A stretch of DNA of 64,000 nt from Lentimicrobiaceae bacterium (GCA_015061295.1 SUWU01000003.1:27243-91242); one strand, 5' to 3'; shown: positions 1 to 9,545, counted from the first letter of the stretch. The notes: generated from the letters alone by a model not told the origin. Program-made: numbers and translations.

Positions 1-647
1 ACAAAGCCCTGCAACAGAGAAATCGTCAGTTAAAATCTTTTAGCGAAAATAGATATTGGGATTCAACACTTCTTGAGATGTGGGATCAACAGCTCATCAA
101 CAATGCAATACCAATATTTGAGAAAAGAAAGGATTTTATAAAAGACTTTGAACCTATATTTCAGAGATACTATGAGATAGTCTCTGGCACAAACGAGAAA
201 GTGTCCATAGAATATAACTCTACGCTCCATGAAAAGAGTTATGATGTTCTTCTAAGAGAAAGCCTTGAACATGATAAATATAGCACATATACTAATATAG
301 GCATCCATAAAGATGATTTTATTTATCTCATCGACAATCATCAAGTAAAACACTATGCTTCTCAAGGGCAACAGAAATCGTTTGTGGTTGCCGTAAAACT
401 CGCTCAATTTGACTTCAATCATAAGAAGATAGGTCATAAACCGATATTACTTTTAGATGATATATTCGACAAATTAGACGATAACAGAGTGTCGCAGCTC
501 GTAAAACTCGTTGGCAATGATCATTTTGGGCAAGTATTTATAACCGACACTCAGATGCAACGAATAAAGTATCTCATGGAAAACAGCGTAGTTAACTATA
601 ATATTTTTAAGGTTGAAAAAGGAATAATAACATCAGAAGATGAATGA
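1..647 (+). CDS. recF: RecF DNA replication/repair ATPase, C-terminal part (5' end outside window)
   Basis: This is the C-terminal part of RecF, the SMC-like ATPase that binds gapped DNA and helps load RecA. The frame is open from base 3 with no start codon, so the gene begins before the window; an in-frame ATG at 78 is internal. The ABC-type signature SQGQQKS is followed by a Walker B region LLLDDIFDKLDDNR and a D-loop-like segment, then ITDTQ, all typical of RecF C-termini. The stop overlaps the start of the next gene by 8 bases, so the two are translationally coupled. The recF plus DUF721 pair is usual in Bacteroidota. Confidence 0.93.
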   Translation, partial: KALQQRNRQLKSFSENRYWDSTLLEMWDQQLINNAIPIFEKRKDFIKDFEPIFQRYYEIVSGTNEKVSIEYNSTLHEKSYDVLLRESLEHDKYSTYTNIGIHKDDFIYLIDNHQVKHYASQGQQKSFVVAVKLAQFDFNHKKIGHKPILLLDDIFDKLDDNRVSQLVKLVGNDHFGQVFITDTQMQRIKYLMENSVVNYNIFKVEKGIITSEDE

Positions 648-927
648 CAACCAAAGCAGCATTGGAGAACTCATAAAAGAGTTTTATAAGCAACATCATA
701 GAGAAAATGCTTTTGAAGAGATGAAGGTACTTGAGTCGTGGCGTTCTGTCGTCGGCGATTTTATCTCTGATCACACACTTGATTTAAGAATCGTAAGAAA
801 TGTCTTATATGTCAAAGTAGATGCAGACTCATTAAGAAATGAACTTATGTATTCGAGAACATCACTGCTAAATAATCTTAACAAAGTGGCGGAAATGGAA
901 TTATTGAAAGACATTGTATTTATTTAA
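640..927 (+). CDS. DUF721 (DciA-like) protein
   Basis: A 95-residue protein of the DUF721 family. DciA, a member of this family, is associated with the replicative helicase DnaB in bacteria lacking DnaC/DnaI loaders. The visible core is a helical N-terminus, a Trp-containing WRSVVGDFISDHT segment, and a strand LYVKVDADSLRNEL, which matches the family pattern. The start overlaps the end of recF by 8 bases, which supports joint translation and a role near replication or repair. That it acts on DnaB here is inference from family and context. Confidence 0.8.
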   Translation: MNDNQSSIGELIKEFYKQHHRENAFEEMKVLESWRSVVGDFISDHTLDLRIVRNVLYVKVDADSLRNELMYSRTSLLNNLNKVAEMELLKDIVFI

Positions 928-937
928 ATATTATATG

Positions 938-968
938 TTTGTAAATAAACATTTTTTTTGTATTTTTG
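938..968 (+). promoter_or_regulatory. Bacteroidota-type promoter for efp
   Basis: TTTG at 938-941 and TATTTTTG at 961-968 are separated by 19 bases, matching the Bacteroidota TTTG-N19-TAnnTTTG promoter. The transcript would start about 55 bases before the efp ATG. It is the best-spaced promoter I see in the window. Confidence 0.7.
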
Positions 969-1029
969 CACTTCGCAATAAAAGTGCGTTATTTACCTTA
1001 ATGAAAATAAACAATTAACACTACTGAAT

Positions 1030-1593
1030 ATGATTAATTCACAAGACATTAAAAAAGGAACATGTATCCGTTTTAACGGCAAACTTTATTTCTGCGTTGA
1101 TTTCCAACACGTAAAACCAGGTAAAGGTAATACATTTATGCGTGTAACATTGAAGAGCATCGTTGATGGTCGCACTTTGGAACATCGTTTTGACATCAGT
1201 GAGAAATTAGAAGATGTACGCGTCGAACGTCGTCAATATCAATATTTATACAAAGAAGGTGACGACTTTATATTCATGAACCAAGAAGATTATGAACAAA
1301 TCCCTCTCAATAGAGAATTAATTACAGGTGTTGATTTCCTTAAAGAAGGTGATGTATGCGAAGTGGTTTTCGACACATCAACAGAAACAGTTCTTTATGC
1401 AGAATTACCAATAAAGACCGTCTTAGAAGTAACATACACAGAACCAGGTGAGAAAGGTAATACTGCAACAAATGCTATGAAAGACGCTACTGTAGAGACA
1501 GGCGCAACAGTGAGAGTACCTTTGTTTATTAACACAGGTGATAAAATCAGAATTGACACTCGTACAGGAGAATATACAGAAAGAGTAAAATAA
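1030..1593 (+). CDS. efp: Translation elongation factor P
   Basis: EF-P of 187 residues, the usual length. It binds stalled ribosomes and promotes peptide bonds at polyproline stretches. The N-terminal KOW-like domain carries the tip loop PGKGNT with K32 at the position that is modified in many species. Two OB-fold domains follow, ending in the conserved segment GDKIRIDTRTGEYTER. Its own promoter lies at 938-968, and lpxD starts 14 bases downstream, so the two are probably co-transcribed. No EF-P lysine-modifying enzyme is encoded in the window. Confidence 0.97.
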   Translation: MINSQDIKKGTCIRFNGKLYFCVDFQHVKPGKGNTFMRVTLKSIVDGRTLEHRFDISEKLEDVRVERRQYQYLYKEGDDFIFMNQEDYEQIPLNRELITGVDFLKEGDVCEVVFDTSTETVLYAELPIKTVLEVTYTEPGEKGNTATNAMKDATVETGATVRVPLFINTGDKIRIDTRTGEYTERVK

Positions 1594-1607
1594 TTTTTTA
1601 TTAAGAA

Positions 1608-2549
1608 ATGAAGATTAATCCGCATACTACACTCAAATGTGTTGCTGATTTCGTTGGTGCAAAGAAAATGATAGGAGATCCTAACTTCATCATTTCTGGT
1701 CTTAACGAAATACACGAGGTAGAACCAGGAGACATCACATTCGTTGACCATCCTAAGTATTATAGCACTGCATTAAATTCAGATGCAACAACAATTATCA
1801 TTAATACCGATGAAGTGACGTGTCCTGAAGGTAAGGCTTTGATAGTTCATGATAATCCTTTAGATGCTTTCAATAAACTGATATTGTCGTATCGTAGATT
1901 TGAGCCTGCTACTGCAATGATAGGACCAAAAGCTGAGATAGGCGAGGGTACCATAATAGAGCCAGGAGCATTCGTCGGCGATAGAGTTAAAATAGGTAAG
2001 AATTGTATCATTCACCCTAACGTTACAATATACAATCATGTCATAATAGGAGATAATGTTATCATTCAAAGTGGTAGCGTTATCGGTGGTGATGCTTGTT
2101 ATTTCCAACGTCGTCCAGAAGGCTTCGTGAAGTTTGAGTCGTGTGGTAGAGTGATAATTGAAGATGATGTAGAAATAGGTGCTTGTTGCTGTGTTGATAT
2201 AGGTGTTACCAGCGACACCATCGTAGGTAAGGGTACCAAGATGGATAACTTCGTCCAGATTGGTCACGATGCCAAGTTAGGAAAGAACTGCTTCCTCGGA
2301 GCTCATGCCTCAGTAGGAGGAGTGACAGTGGTGAAAGACAACGTATCTATCTGGTCGATGGGTGCTGTCAATAAAGACCTCGTCATCGCAGAAGGCACAA
2401 CAATACTTGCCTATTCCGCTGTTGATAAAGATACTTTACCAGGTGTCACTTACTTCGGTCTTCCAGCAGAAGAGGTTAGAAAGAAATGGAGAGAAATGGC
2501 TGCAATGAAATCATTGCCCGACATTCTCGCTAAAATGAATAAATCATAA
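1608..2549 (+). CDS. lpxD: LpxD-type UDP-3-O-acylglucosamine N-acyltransferase
   Basis: A 313-residue left-handed beta-helix acyltransferase. LpxD transfers an N-linked 3-hydroxyacyl chain to UDP-3-O-acyl-GlcN in lipid A synthesis in the cytoplasm. Residues 1-100 look like the LpxD N-terminal uridine-binding domain. From about 105 onward there are hexapeptide repeats (IGPKAEIGEGTIIEPGAFVG). H220 in QIGHDAKLG sits at the expected catalytic histidine position. It is shorter than the roughly 345 residues of standard LpxD, and Bacteroidota often carry more than one LpxD-like gene, so it may be the secondary copy. It follows efp and ends at a strong terminator. Confidence 0.82.
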   Translation: MKINPHTTLKCVADFVGAKKMIGDPNFIISGLNEIHEVEPGDITFVDHPKYYSTALNSDATTIIINTDEVTCPEGKALIVHDNPLDAFNKLILSYRRFEPATAMIGPKAEIGEGTIIEPGAFVGDRVKIGKNCIIHPNVTIYNHVIIGDNVIIQSGSVIGGDACYFQRRPEGFVKFESCGRVIIEDDVEIGACCCVDIGVTSDTIVGKGTKMDNFVQIGHDAKLGKNCFLGAHASVGGVTVVKDNVSIWSMGAVNKDLVIAEGTTILAYSAVDKDTLPGVTYFGLPAEEVRKKWREMAAMKSLPDILAKMNKS

Positions 2550-2550
2550 A

Positions 2551-2578
2551 AAAAGAGGGAAATTTCCCTCTTTTTTTT
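2551..2578. terminator. Bidirectional terminator between lpxD and the NagB-like gene
   Basis: A perfect 24-base palindrome at 2551-2574 (AAAAGAGGGAAA and its complement) is flanked by A-rich and T-rich runs on both sides. It lies between two convergent genes and can terminate both. Confidence 0.85.
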
Positions 2579-4889
2579 ATATCGCTTGTTCCGAACGCGA
2601 CCTCATCTCTCTTGAGAGTTCAAGCAGCTCTTCCACATTCATCTCCTTCAAGAATATCAAACCATGAGTAGCTCTTATAAGCGGACTCTCGTTCTCATAG
2701 AAATAATCTTTACCCAAGACCAACTGTATATCTCTAAGCTGTTTAATCCATGTGTTGCTTGACACCTTGCTAAAAGGTCCATCTAATTCTGGATTAGGGA
2801 ACTCCGCCTTGACTTGAGTTAGATAACTCGCAGCAAACGACTTCTCCAAAACAGCAAAGGCATTTAATGAGACAGGGATATATACGTTGGCTTCGGCTGG
2901 GTGGAACTTAAACCATACGTTACGATAACCCAATATCTTGAGATTGGATAAATCACACTCCTTACTCCATTCTTCAATGGCAGCTGCAGTGGCTTGCAAC
3001 ACCTTATAATGAGTGTCAGGTCCGCTACCTTCTGGGTCAATAACCAAACTGATAATATTTGGTTTTATCTCTCTGAATTGATTTAAAATGGTAATGACAT
3101 CTTTTTGCATCTGCTCACTGCTGCTATCATGATAGAAACCTAAACGCAAATGATGAACATTCTTCACTTGAACACCATTATAAGCCCATACCAACTCTTC
3201 CTCAAATTCTCTGATCATTCCTTTTAAACGTTGAATGTCGGTAGTGTTCTTCTCTCCATCATAACTATTGGTTAAAATATCTATGACTTCACGATACTTG
3301 GATTTTAATTCTTCTATATTCTTAAATCCCCACACGACGACAGAACAACGTATCAGACGGTGGCAGAATCCTCTGTTCATCTCATACTGACTATCTCTTG
3401 CAACACTATCGAGGTAATGATATATATCTTTATCATACTTGTTTTTATATCCTTCCTCAAAGAAATCAGGATAATGAATCATCTGAATCTCATCTTTCTC
3501 AATGAAGTCTAAAGCCATCTTCATTGATTCTATAAGAAAACCATTAGTTACAGAGTTGTAACCTGATGTCATGACAGCAAAATGAACGTCGTTACTTGCA
3601 TAACGTAACTGTCTGTTAGTAAGAGGCATTATGCCAAGCATAATGTCATCATGATGAGGTCCTGAGTTATATATCACACTATTGGTATGAGATATAGAAC
3701 CACGCTGTAATTTTTTCTCAGTCGATTTTATCACTTCTTTGACAGTGTCGAGACTGAGGTTTGGTATCATGCTACAACGTTTGTCATTCAGCAAATCTTC
3801 CATCGTCAGATTGTGAGCATAACGGTTGAGTTTTTTACATAAACCAATGATGGCACGTTCTGTCTTCTCAAAGCTCCATTCGTCTTTAAAATAATAATGA
3901 TTAACAGAATCAGTGAGACGAGAAGCTGCTCCTGTAGTAAGATAAAATCTGCTGTTAGGTAATCGCTGTAACACTGTAGCCGGATATTGTGTTGTCATTT
4001 CCGACTGTAAGGACTTCTTGATGATGTTAGCATTCGACTCGCCTGCACCGCATACGATGGCAACAGTTTTAGGATTTCTTGTGATAGTCTCTAATCCTAT
4101 TGTTATCACAAGACGATTTCTCGACACCTCTATACCGCCTAAAGATGATGCTGTATCAGCTTGTGTCTCAAAGTTGGTGGATGTTAATTGTGTGTTAGAA
4201 TGATGACTCGTACCCTTTATATTAAAAGCAATACGACCATCGGAACCTAATGCACTTATCAGAAAACCAATATCACCTTTATCCTTGATTTTGTCCTCGT
4301 AAGCAGAACACCAATCATCGATGAGAAATATCGATTGTTGTTGTATATGTTCTAAATCATTTTCAGCAGGTCTGTATCGTAAAGACAGGTCTATCTTAAA
4401 GTTAGGAAACACTTCATTATATGACTTCCCTTCAAACAAAGGAATCTCATCAGAGTTTATGAATAAAGCTCTTTTCGGATCGAGACCGAATCCTTTGATA
4501 TATTGCTCATTCACGAAGTGATAGAAAGAGTTATGTTGCTTAGGAGAGATAGGATAAAACTCATTCATCTGAACGAATTGTAAGCCTGACAGTTTAGGCT
4601 TCTTTATATCAGATAATCCATATCTCTCAAGGACTTGTCGAGTCTCTTTCTCATTCCATGTATCTAAAAAATGATGTGTGTAGTGTATGAAATTTTGAAA
4701 CATCTTCTCAGCGGGAAGACTAACAACGCCTTCCTCATTTTCAGATACCCACTCAAGAAAACGCAAAGCTGTCATTACACCAAGTTTAGGAACACTATCG
4801 GTAATGATATACGGAACCACTGTCGTCATCTCGGAGATCTTAGATTCCATCAGGAAATTTTGTTCTACTTTTGAAAAAATACTTTCCAT
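2577..4889 (-). CDS. NagB-like sugar isomerase domain fused to PIG-L deacetylase domain
   Basis: A 770-residue two-domain protein. The N-terminal part, about residues 60-360, resembles glucosamine-6-phosphate deaminase/isomerase (NagB fold): SDEIPLFEG, then GSDGRIAFN at 215-223. The C-terminal part, from about 405, is a PIG-L/LmbE-type zinc deacetylase with the metal motif P411-H-H-D-D415. A fusion of deacetylase and deaminase would suit GlcNAc or N-acetyl sugar phosphate breakdown. In NagB the catalytic site contains D-G-H; here it reads D217-G-R219, so the histidine is replaced and deaminase activity is uncertain. The gene is monocistronic, has a -7 box at 4921-4928, and shares a terminator with lpxD. 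The fusion arrangement is known in Bacteroidota; its substrate is not. Confidence 0.75.
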   Translation of the reverse strand: MESIFSKVEQNFLMESKISEMTTVVPYIITDSVPKLGVMTALRFLEWVSENEEGVVSLPAEKMFQNFIHYTHHFLDTWNEKETRQVLERYGLSDIKKPKLSGLQFVQMNEFYPISPKQHNSFYHFVNEQYIKGFGLDPKRALFINSDEIPLFEGKSYNEVFPNFKIDLSLRYRPAENDLEHIQQQSIFLIDDWCSAYEDKIKDKGDIGFLISALGSDGRIAFNIKGTSHHSNTQLTSTNFETQADTASSLGGIEVSRNRLVITIGLETITRNPKTVAIVCGAGESNANIIKKSLQSEMTTQYPATVLQRLPNSRFYLTTGAASRLTDSVNHYYFKDEWSFEKTERAIIGLCKKLNRYAHNLTMEDLLNDKRCSMIPNLSLDTVKEVIKSTEKKLQRGSISHTNSVIYNSGPHHDDIMLGIMPLTNRQLRYASNDVHFAVMTSGYNSVTNGFLIESMKMALDFIEKDEIQMIHYPDFFEEGYKNKYDKDIYHYLDSVARDSQYEMNRGFCHRLIRCSVVVWGFKNIEELKSKYREVIDILTNSYDGEKNTTDIQRLKGMIREFEEELVWAYNGVQVKNVHHLRLGFYHDSSSEQMQKDVITILNQFREIKPNIISLVIDPEGSGPDTHYKVLQATAAAIEEWSKECDLSNLKILGYRNVWFKFHPAEANVYIPVSLNAFAVLEKSFAASYLTQVKAEFPNPELDGPFSKVSSNTWIKQLRDIQLVLGKDYFYENESPLIRATHGLIFLKEMNVEELLELSREMRSRSEQAI

Positions 4890-4920
4890 ATGTCGTTATA
4901 TTTAATGCTAAATCGTTTTA

Positions 4921-4928
4921 CAAAGGTA
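4921..4928 (-). promoter_or_regulatory. -7 box of the NagB/PIG-L fusion gene
   Basis: CAAAGGTA on the plus strand reads TACCTTTG on the minus strand, a perfect TAnnTTTG box 32 bases before the start codon. I see no clean -33 TTTG. Confidence 0.55.
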
Positions 4929-4941
4929 AAGAAAAAAGTTT

Positions 4942-4949
4942 TATTTTTG
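4942..4949 (+). promoter_or_regulatory. Possible -7 box of the GH95 gene
   Basis: TATTTTTG lies 13 bases before the first ATG at 4963. If used, the transcript would start almost at that ATG, which makes the internal ATG at 5020 a reasonable alternative start. Confidence 0.4.
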
Positions 4950-4962
4950 AGAAAAAAAGTAG

Positions 4963-7383
4963 ATGATGAAACTAATTTTATTGCTTTTAGTCATATATCT
5001 GATATTCAAATGGAATAAGATGACTTTTACATATAAATGTTTAACGATAGCTTTATGTATCATACTTATAAAAATAGATAAGACAGATAAAAAAGAATTG
5101 TCTTTCTACTTTGAAGAACCAGCTCAATGCTGGGAAGAGACACTGCCACTCGGCAACGGCAGGCTCGGAATAATGCCTGATGGTGATATTAGCAATGAGA
5201 CTATCGTACTCAACGACATCACTCTTTGGTCGGGTAAGGTCGCCAACTATTCTAATCCAAAAGCAAAAGAGGCTCTACCTGAGATACAAAGACTGCTTCT
5301 CGAAGGCAAAAACTACGAAGCTCAAGAATTAGTATATAATACATTCACATGCTCAAACAAAGGTTCTAATTATGGCAACGGCTCTTTATCAAACTTCGGA
5401 TGTTTCCAAACTTTAGGAAATATTGAGATTGAGTATTACTACGACACAGACTTTGATATTAAAGATGGTTCTTATATTCGTAAGTTAGACTTGAATAACG
5501 CGATAGCAACGACAGAGTTTGAAACTGATAAAACAAGATATCGTCGTGAGTATTTTGTATCTCGCGATGCAGATGTAGCTGTAATACGTCTTGATGCAGA
5601 GAAATCGAAGATGATTTCTGTTGACATTCAGCTTAAACGACAAGAATGTGTTGAATATCAAACTGAAAATAATGCTATTGTGATGTATGGTCAGCTTAAA
5701 GATGGAAGCAATGGTAATGATGGAATGAAATACATTTCAAAATTGACAATAGATAACGAAGGTGGAAGCATTGATTACAATGACAATAAAATAGTTGTTA
5801 GAGATGCCGACAATCTAACTCTTATCTTCTCATCAGCAACAAATTATAAAAACGAAAATTACACAGCTTTTGTGGATAGCCTCCTAAATGATGCCAAATC
5901 ACATTCTTTTAATTATTTAAAGAAGAATCACATTAAATCGTATCAAGAATTATTTAACAGAGTTGAACTTGATTTAGGTGAAGGTATCACCGACAATCAT
6001 CCTATCGATGACAGACTTTATGCTTTTCAAGATGAAGATGATCCTCAGTTAGCAGCTTTGTATTTCCACTACGGACGTTATCTTTTCATTTCTTCTACTA
6101 AGGAAGATTTGTTACCACCCAACCTCCAAGGTCTTTGGGCTAACACTATTCAGACACCATGGAATGGCGACTATCATCTTAATATCAATGTTCAGATGAA
6201 CCATTGGCTTGCTGAAGTCTGTAATTTACCAGAGCTTCATGAGCCTCTTATAAATTTCACTAAAAGTATAGTGAAGTCAGGGGAGGAGACGGCACGAGAT
6301 TTCTATGGCGCAGAAGGCTGGACAGCACACTCGATATGTAACTTATGGGGCTTCACTGCACCTGGAGAACATCCATCGTGGGGCGCTACCAACACTGGCG
6401 GCGCTTGGTTATGCCAACATCTTTTTCAACATTACCTTTATAACAACGACATAGAATATCTGAAAGAGATTTATCCTACATTAAAAGGTGCTGCACAGTT
6501 TTTCAACTCTGTCATGATTGAAGAGAAAGAACATTCGTGGCTTGTCACAGCTCCCACCTCATCGCCAGAAAACTCTTTCTATCTCACTGATGGTAGAATC
6601 GCTAATGTTTGCATGGGTCCAACAATGGACATTCAAATCATCACAGAGTTATATCAGAACGTTATTAAAGCAAGTGAGATATTAGGCATCGACAACGACT
6701 TTGCCAATATATTGAGAGAGAATGTAAAACGATTTCCGCCAATGCAGATTAGTGAAAAAGGATATTTACAAGAGTGGCTTGTGGATTATGAAGAACCCGA
6801 GATACACCATCGTCATGTGTCGCATCTCTTTGGCTTACATCCTGGAAGGTTGATTACTAAGACACAGACTCCCGATTTATACGAGTCATGCAGGGTGAGT
6901 TTAGAACGTCGTGGTGACGAAGGAACGGGCTGGTCGCGAGCCTGGAAGATTAACTTTTGGGCAAGACTCCATGATGGCGAGCGTGCGTATAAACTTCTTA
7001 AAAACCTAATGACTCCCGCAATGGTGGGAGATAGAGTGGGAGCAGGTACTTACCCTAATCTCTTCTGTTCACATCCTCCATTCCAGATAGACGGCAACTT
7101 TGGTGGCACTGCTGGCATAGCCGAGATGTTGATACAATCACATGATGGCTTCATAGAATTGCTACCTGCATTACCTCAAACATGGAAAAATGGTAGCTTC
7201 AAAGGTCTTTGTGCCGAAAATGGAGCTGTTGTGGATTGTTACTGGGAAAATGGCAACATCAACAAGATTAAGATAAAGTCAAAAAACGGTGGTTCTTATA
7301 AGATATTGATGCCTGATGGTAGTATCAAAAATATTTGCTTGAAGAAGAATCAAAGTAAGATAATAAGAAATAAATCATTCTAA
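4963..7383 (+). CDS. Glycoside hydrolase family 95 alpha-L-fucosidase
   Basis: An 806-residue GH95 enzyme. The family contains inverting 1,2-alpha-L-fucosidases acting on H-antigen and milk oligosaccharides, plus some alpha-L-galactosidases. The N-terminal beta domain opens with WEETLPLGNGRLG. In the (alpha/alpha)6 barrel, N407 and N409 in HLNINVQMNHW, E536 in SSPENSF and D710 in IDGNFGGTAG correspond to the catalytic Asn/Asn, Glu and Asp of the Bifidobacterium enzyme AfcA. The N-terminus has two hydrophobic stretches (residues 3-15 and about 24-38). An alternative start at Met20 (5020) would leave a single signal-peptide-like segment. It overlaps the convergent thioesterase gene by 9 bases. 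No SusC/SusD pair is adjacent. Confidence 0.92.
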   Translation: MMKLILLLLVIYLIFKWNKMTFTYKCLTIALCIILIKIDKTDKKELSFYFEEPAQCWEETLPLGNGRLGIMPDGDISNETIVLNDITLWSGKVANYSNPKAKEALPEIQRLLLEGKNYEAQELVYNTFTCSNKGSNYGNGSLSNFGCFQTLGNIEIEYYYDTDFDIKDGSYIRKLDLNNAIATTEFETDKTRYRREYFVSRDADVAVIRLDAEKSKMISVDIQLKRQECVEYQTENNAIVMYGQLKDGSNGNDGMKYISKLTIDNEGGSIDYNDNKIVVRDADNLTLIFSSATNYKNENYTAFVDSLLNDAKSHSFNYLKKNHIKSYQELFNRVELDLGEGITDNHPIDDRLYAFQDEDDPQLAALYFHYGRYLFISSTKEDLLPPNLQGLWANTIQTPWNGDYHLNINVQMNHWLAEVCNLPELHEPLINFTKSIVKSGEETARDFYGAEGWTAHSICNLWGFTAPGEHPSWGATNTGGAWLCQHLFQHYLYNNDIEYLKEIYPTLKGAAQFFNSVMIEEKEHSWLVTAPTSSPENSFYLTDGRIANVCMGPTMDIQIITELYQNVIKASEILGIDNDFANILRENVKRFPPMQISEKGYLQEWLVDYEEPEIHHRHVSHLFGLHPGRLITKTQTPDLYESCRVSLERRGDEGTGWSRAWKINFWARLHDGERAYKLLKNLMTPAMVGDRVGAGTYPNLFCSHPPFQIDGNFGGTAGIAEMLIQSHDGFIELLPALPQTWKNGSFKGLCAENGAVVDCYWENGNINKIKIKSKNGGSYKILMPDGSIKNICLKKNQSKIIRNKSF

Positions 7384-7767
7384 TATCTTATCAAACATCT
7401 CGTGTGTTCCTAATCTTCCTTTTATGACACAAACGCATTCTACTACTGCTTTAACACAAAGTCTCTCATCCTCAGCTCTGTAAATATCTTGTTCAAAGAC
7501 ATATCTTATACCTTCTTTTCTGACATTTAATTTGCTAATAAACTCATCGCCACCTTTAAGAGGTGATTTGTATTCCAATGCGATACGCGCAACAACAGGG
7601 TCGATGCCTTGTTCATGAAGCTCTGAGAATCTAATACCTCTATATAATATAAACTCGTGACGCGTATGTTCCATATAATGCTGGTAATTAGCATTGTTAA
7701 CAATTCCCTGTGCATCACATTCGTAGTCACGAACTTTCATTTTAAGCTCAAAAAAGTAGTCCTTCAT
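7375..7767 (-). CDS. YbgC/FadM-type acyl-CoA thioesterase (4HBT hotdog fold)
   Basis: A 130-residue hotdog-fold thioesterase. The motif VRDYECDAQGIVNNANYQHY near residue 12 matches the 4-hydroxybenzoyl-CoA thioesterase family, with Asp18 at the usual catalytic position. It is the last gene of the ABC importer operon: the ATPase stop and this start are separated by one base. There is no evident functional tie to the importer. The substrate cannot be told from sequence; these enzymes hydrolyse short to long acyl-CoAs in the cytoplasm. It overlaps the convergent GH95 gene by 9 bases with no terminator visible between them. Confidence 0.85.
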   Translation of the reverse strand: MKDYFFELKMKVRDYECDAQGIVNNANYQHYMEHTRHEFILYRGIRFSELHEQGIDPVVARIALEYKSPLKGGDEFISKLNVRKEGIRYVFEQDIYRAEDERLCVKAVVECVCVIKGRLGTHEMFDKILE

Positions 7768-7768
7768 G

Positions 7769-8506
7769 TCAAATATTTATATCTTCTTTTAAATTAAAAT
7801 ATTCTTTAATAAATCCTTTATCCATCAATTCACTTTTCTTACCAGTGATAAGTTCTTTACCTTTGGAAAGAAGCCATAAATCATCTGTATATCGCAAGAG
7901 TAATTCTAAGTCGTGAGAACTGAAAATTATAGTTTTATTTCTTTCTTTTGTCAACATTTTCATCAATGAAAATAGTTCAATTTTACTCGGATAATCGATG
8001 AAAGCAGTAGGTTCATCCATAAATATTATAGGTGTGTTCTGTGCGATAGTTTTTGCTATCATTACCTTCTGTTTCTCTCCATCACTTAATGTTTCAAAGT
8101 ATCTGTTTTTCAGATTGTTTATACCAACTATCTCAAGTGATTCATGAATTATTATTTCATCCTCTTTTTTAATTTTCCCAAAGTAATTAGTGTATGGACT
8201 TCTACCACTTGCAACAACATCATAAACTGTTAGAAACATATCATCGGGGCGAGAAGTTAAGACTAATCCTATCAACCTTGCTTTTTCTTTAGAAGAATAA
8301 TTCGACAAGTCTTTTCCCATCAATTCGATATTCCCTTCGATTTGTTTAATATGTGCAGTCAAAGTTTTAAAAAACGTTGATTTCCCCGCACCATTAGGTC
8401 CAATAAGCGCAACCAAATCACCTTCCTTCAACGTAATGTTGATAGGAGGTAAGATAGCTTTATTACCATAGCCAATCAGCAAATCATTGGTTTTTAAAAC
8501 TTCCAT
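7769..8506 (-). CDS. Iron/cobalamin-type ABC importer ATPase
   Basis: A 245-residue ATP-binding subunit of the FecE/BtuD/HmuV group. Walker A is GPNGAGKST near residue 36, the signature is LSDGEKQK, Walker B is IIFMDEPTAF, and the switch histidine is in SSHDLELLL. It drives uptake through the permease encoded just upstream with a 16-base gap. This subfamily serves ferric siderophores, heme or vitamin B12; sequence alone does not separate these. Confidence 0.93.
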   Translation of the reverse strand: MEVLKTNDLLIGYGNKAILPPINITLKEGDLVALIGPNGAGKSTFFKTLTAHIKQIEGNIELMGKDLSNYSSKEKARLIGLVLTSRPDDMFLTVYDVVASGRSPYTNYFGKIKKEDEIIIHESLEIVGINNLKNRYFETLSDGEKQKVMIAKTIAQNTPIIFMDEPTAFIDYPSKIELFSLMKMLTKERNKTIIFSSHDLELLLRYTDDLWLLSKGKELITGKKSELMDKGFIKEYFNLKEDINI

Positions 8507-8522
8507 TATTTATACTTTTTAC

Positions 8523-9545
8523 TTATCTTTTTCTTAAAATAACCCATATCACAACAGGAGCTCCTATAAAAGCTGTTACAGCATTGATAGGCAGATTACC
8601 ATCAAATCCTGGAACTCTCGCTATTAAATTGCATAATAAACTGACAACCATTCCTATTAGCATTGTTGCTGGAGTTAATAATTTATGGTCGCTGGTTTTG
8701 AAAATAAATCTTGTTAGATGAGGTATCGCCAATCCTAAAAATGCAATAGGCCCACAATAAGCTGTCACTATTGCAGTCAAATACCCTGAAATCAATATTA
8801 TAGCAAAATTATTTCTCTTGACATTAAGTCCTAGATTTTCTGCATAAACATCTCCTAACAATAAGATATTAAGATTTTTAGATAAAAACAAACTTAATAA
8901 TAACCCTATAATTATTGTTACTGAAAAGAATGTTAATTTAGTCGTTCCTACCGCAGAAAATGTCCCCATTCCCCAGATGACAAAAGCATGAATATCTTCT
9001 TTCAAACTAAAGAACTTCAAGATATCGGTAATGGAGCCTGAAAGATATGAAATCATCAAGCCTATGATAATCAATGTTGTCATATTTTTAATACGACTAC
9101 TAAAACCAAGTATTATGAACAATACTAAAGTCGCTCCTATGAATGCAGCGATGCTAACACCCAAATCAGACCACAAGCCAAATGATGAAAGAGCTTCACC
9201 TCCTAATATACCTGTAAATAAAATTGTTAAAGCAACTCCTAATCCAGCGCCGCTGCTAATTCCCAACATAGACGGATCTGCAAGAGGATTTCTAAACAAC
9301 GTCTGCATTAAGAGTCCCGACACCGACAAAGCAGCTCCCGCCAAAAGCGACGTTATAGCCTGCGGAAGTCTGTAATCATAAACGATTGTTGATATTGTTT
9401 GGTCGCCTCTCGACTTAAAAATCACATCCATTAACTCTGTAAAAGGAATTGTTACAGAACCTAAAAATAAATTAAGAACAAATAATAATACTCCTAAGAA
9501 TATTATCAATGTTAATTTAATGATATTTATTTTGTTACGTGTCAT
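8523..9545 (-). CDS. FecCD-family ABC importer permease
   Basis: A 340-residue inner-membrane permease of the FecCD/BtuC family, with about ten hydrophobic helices. Family motifs visible are RLPQAITSLLAGAALSVSGLLMQ near residues 60-80 (helix 2), LADPSMLGISSGAGLG, and GPIAFLGLAIPHLTRF, the segment that contacts the ATPase. Its ATG overlaps the TAA of the binding-protein gene by one base, so the two are translationally coupled. It forms the channel for a siderophore, heme or cobalamin. Confidence 0.93.
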   Translation of the reverse strand: MTRNKINIIKLTLIIFLGVLLFVLNLFLGSVTIPFTELMDVIFKSRGDQTISTIVYDYRLPQAITSLLAGAALSVSGLLMQTLFRNPLADPSMLGISSGAGLGVALTILFTGILGGEALSSFGLWSDLGVSIAAFIGATLVLFIILGFSSRIKNMTTLIIIGLMISYLSGSITDILKFFSLKEDIHAFVIWGMGTFSAVGTTKLTFFSVTIIIGLLLSLFLSKNLNILLLGDVYAENLGLNVKRNNFAIILISGYLTAIVTAYCGPIAFLGLAIPHLTRFIFKTSDHKLLTPATMLIGMVVSLLCNLIARVPGFDGNLPINAVTAFIGAPVVIWVILRKR

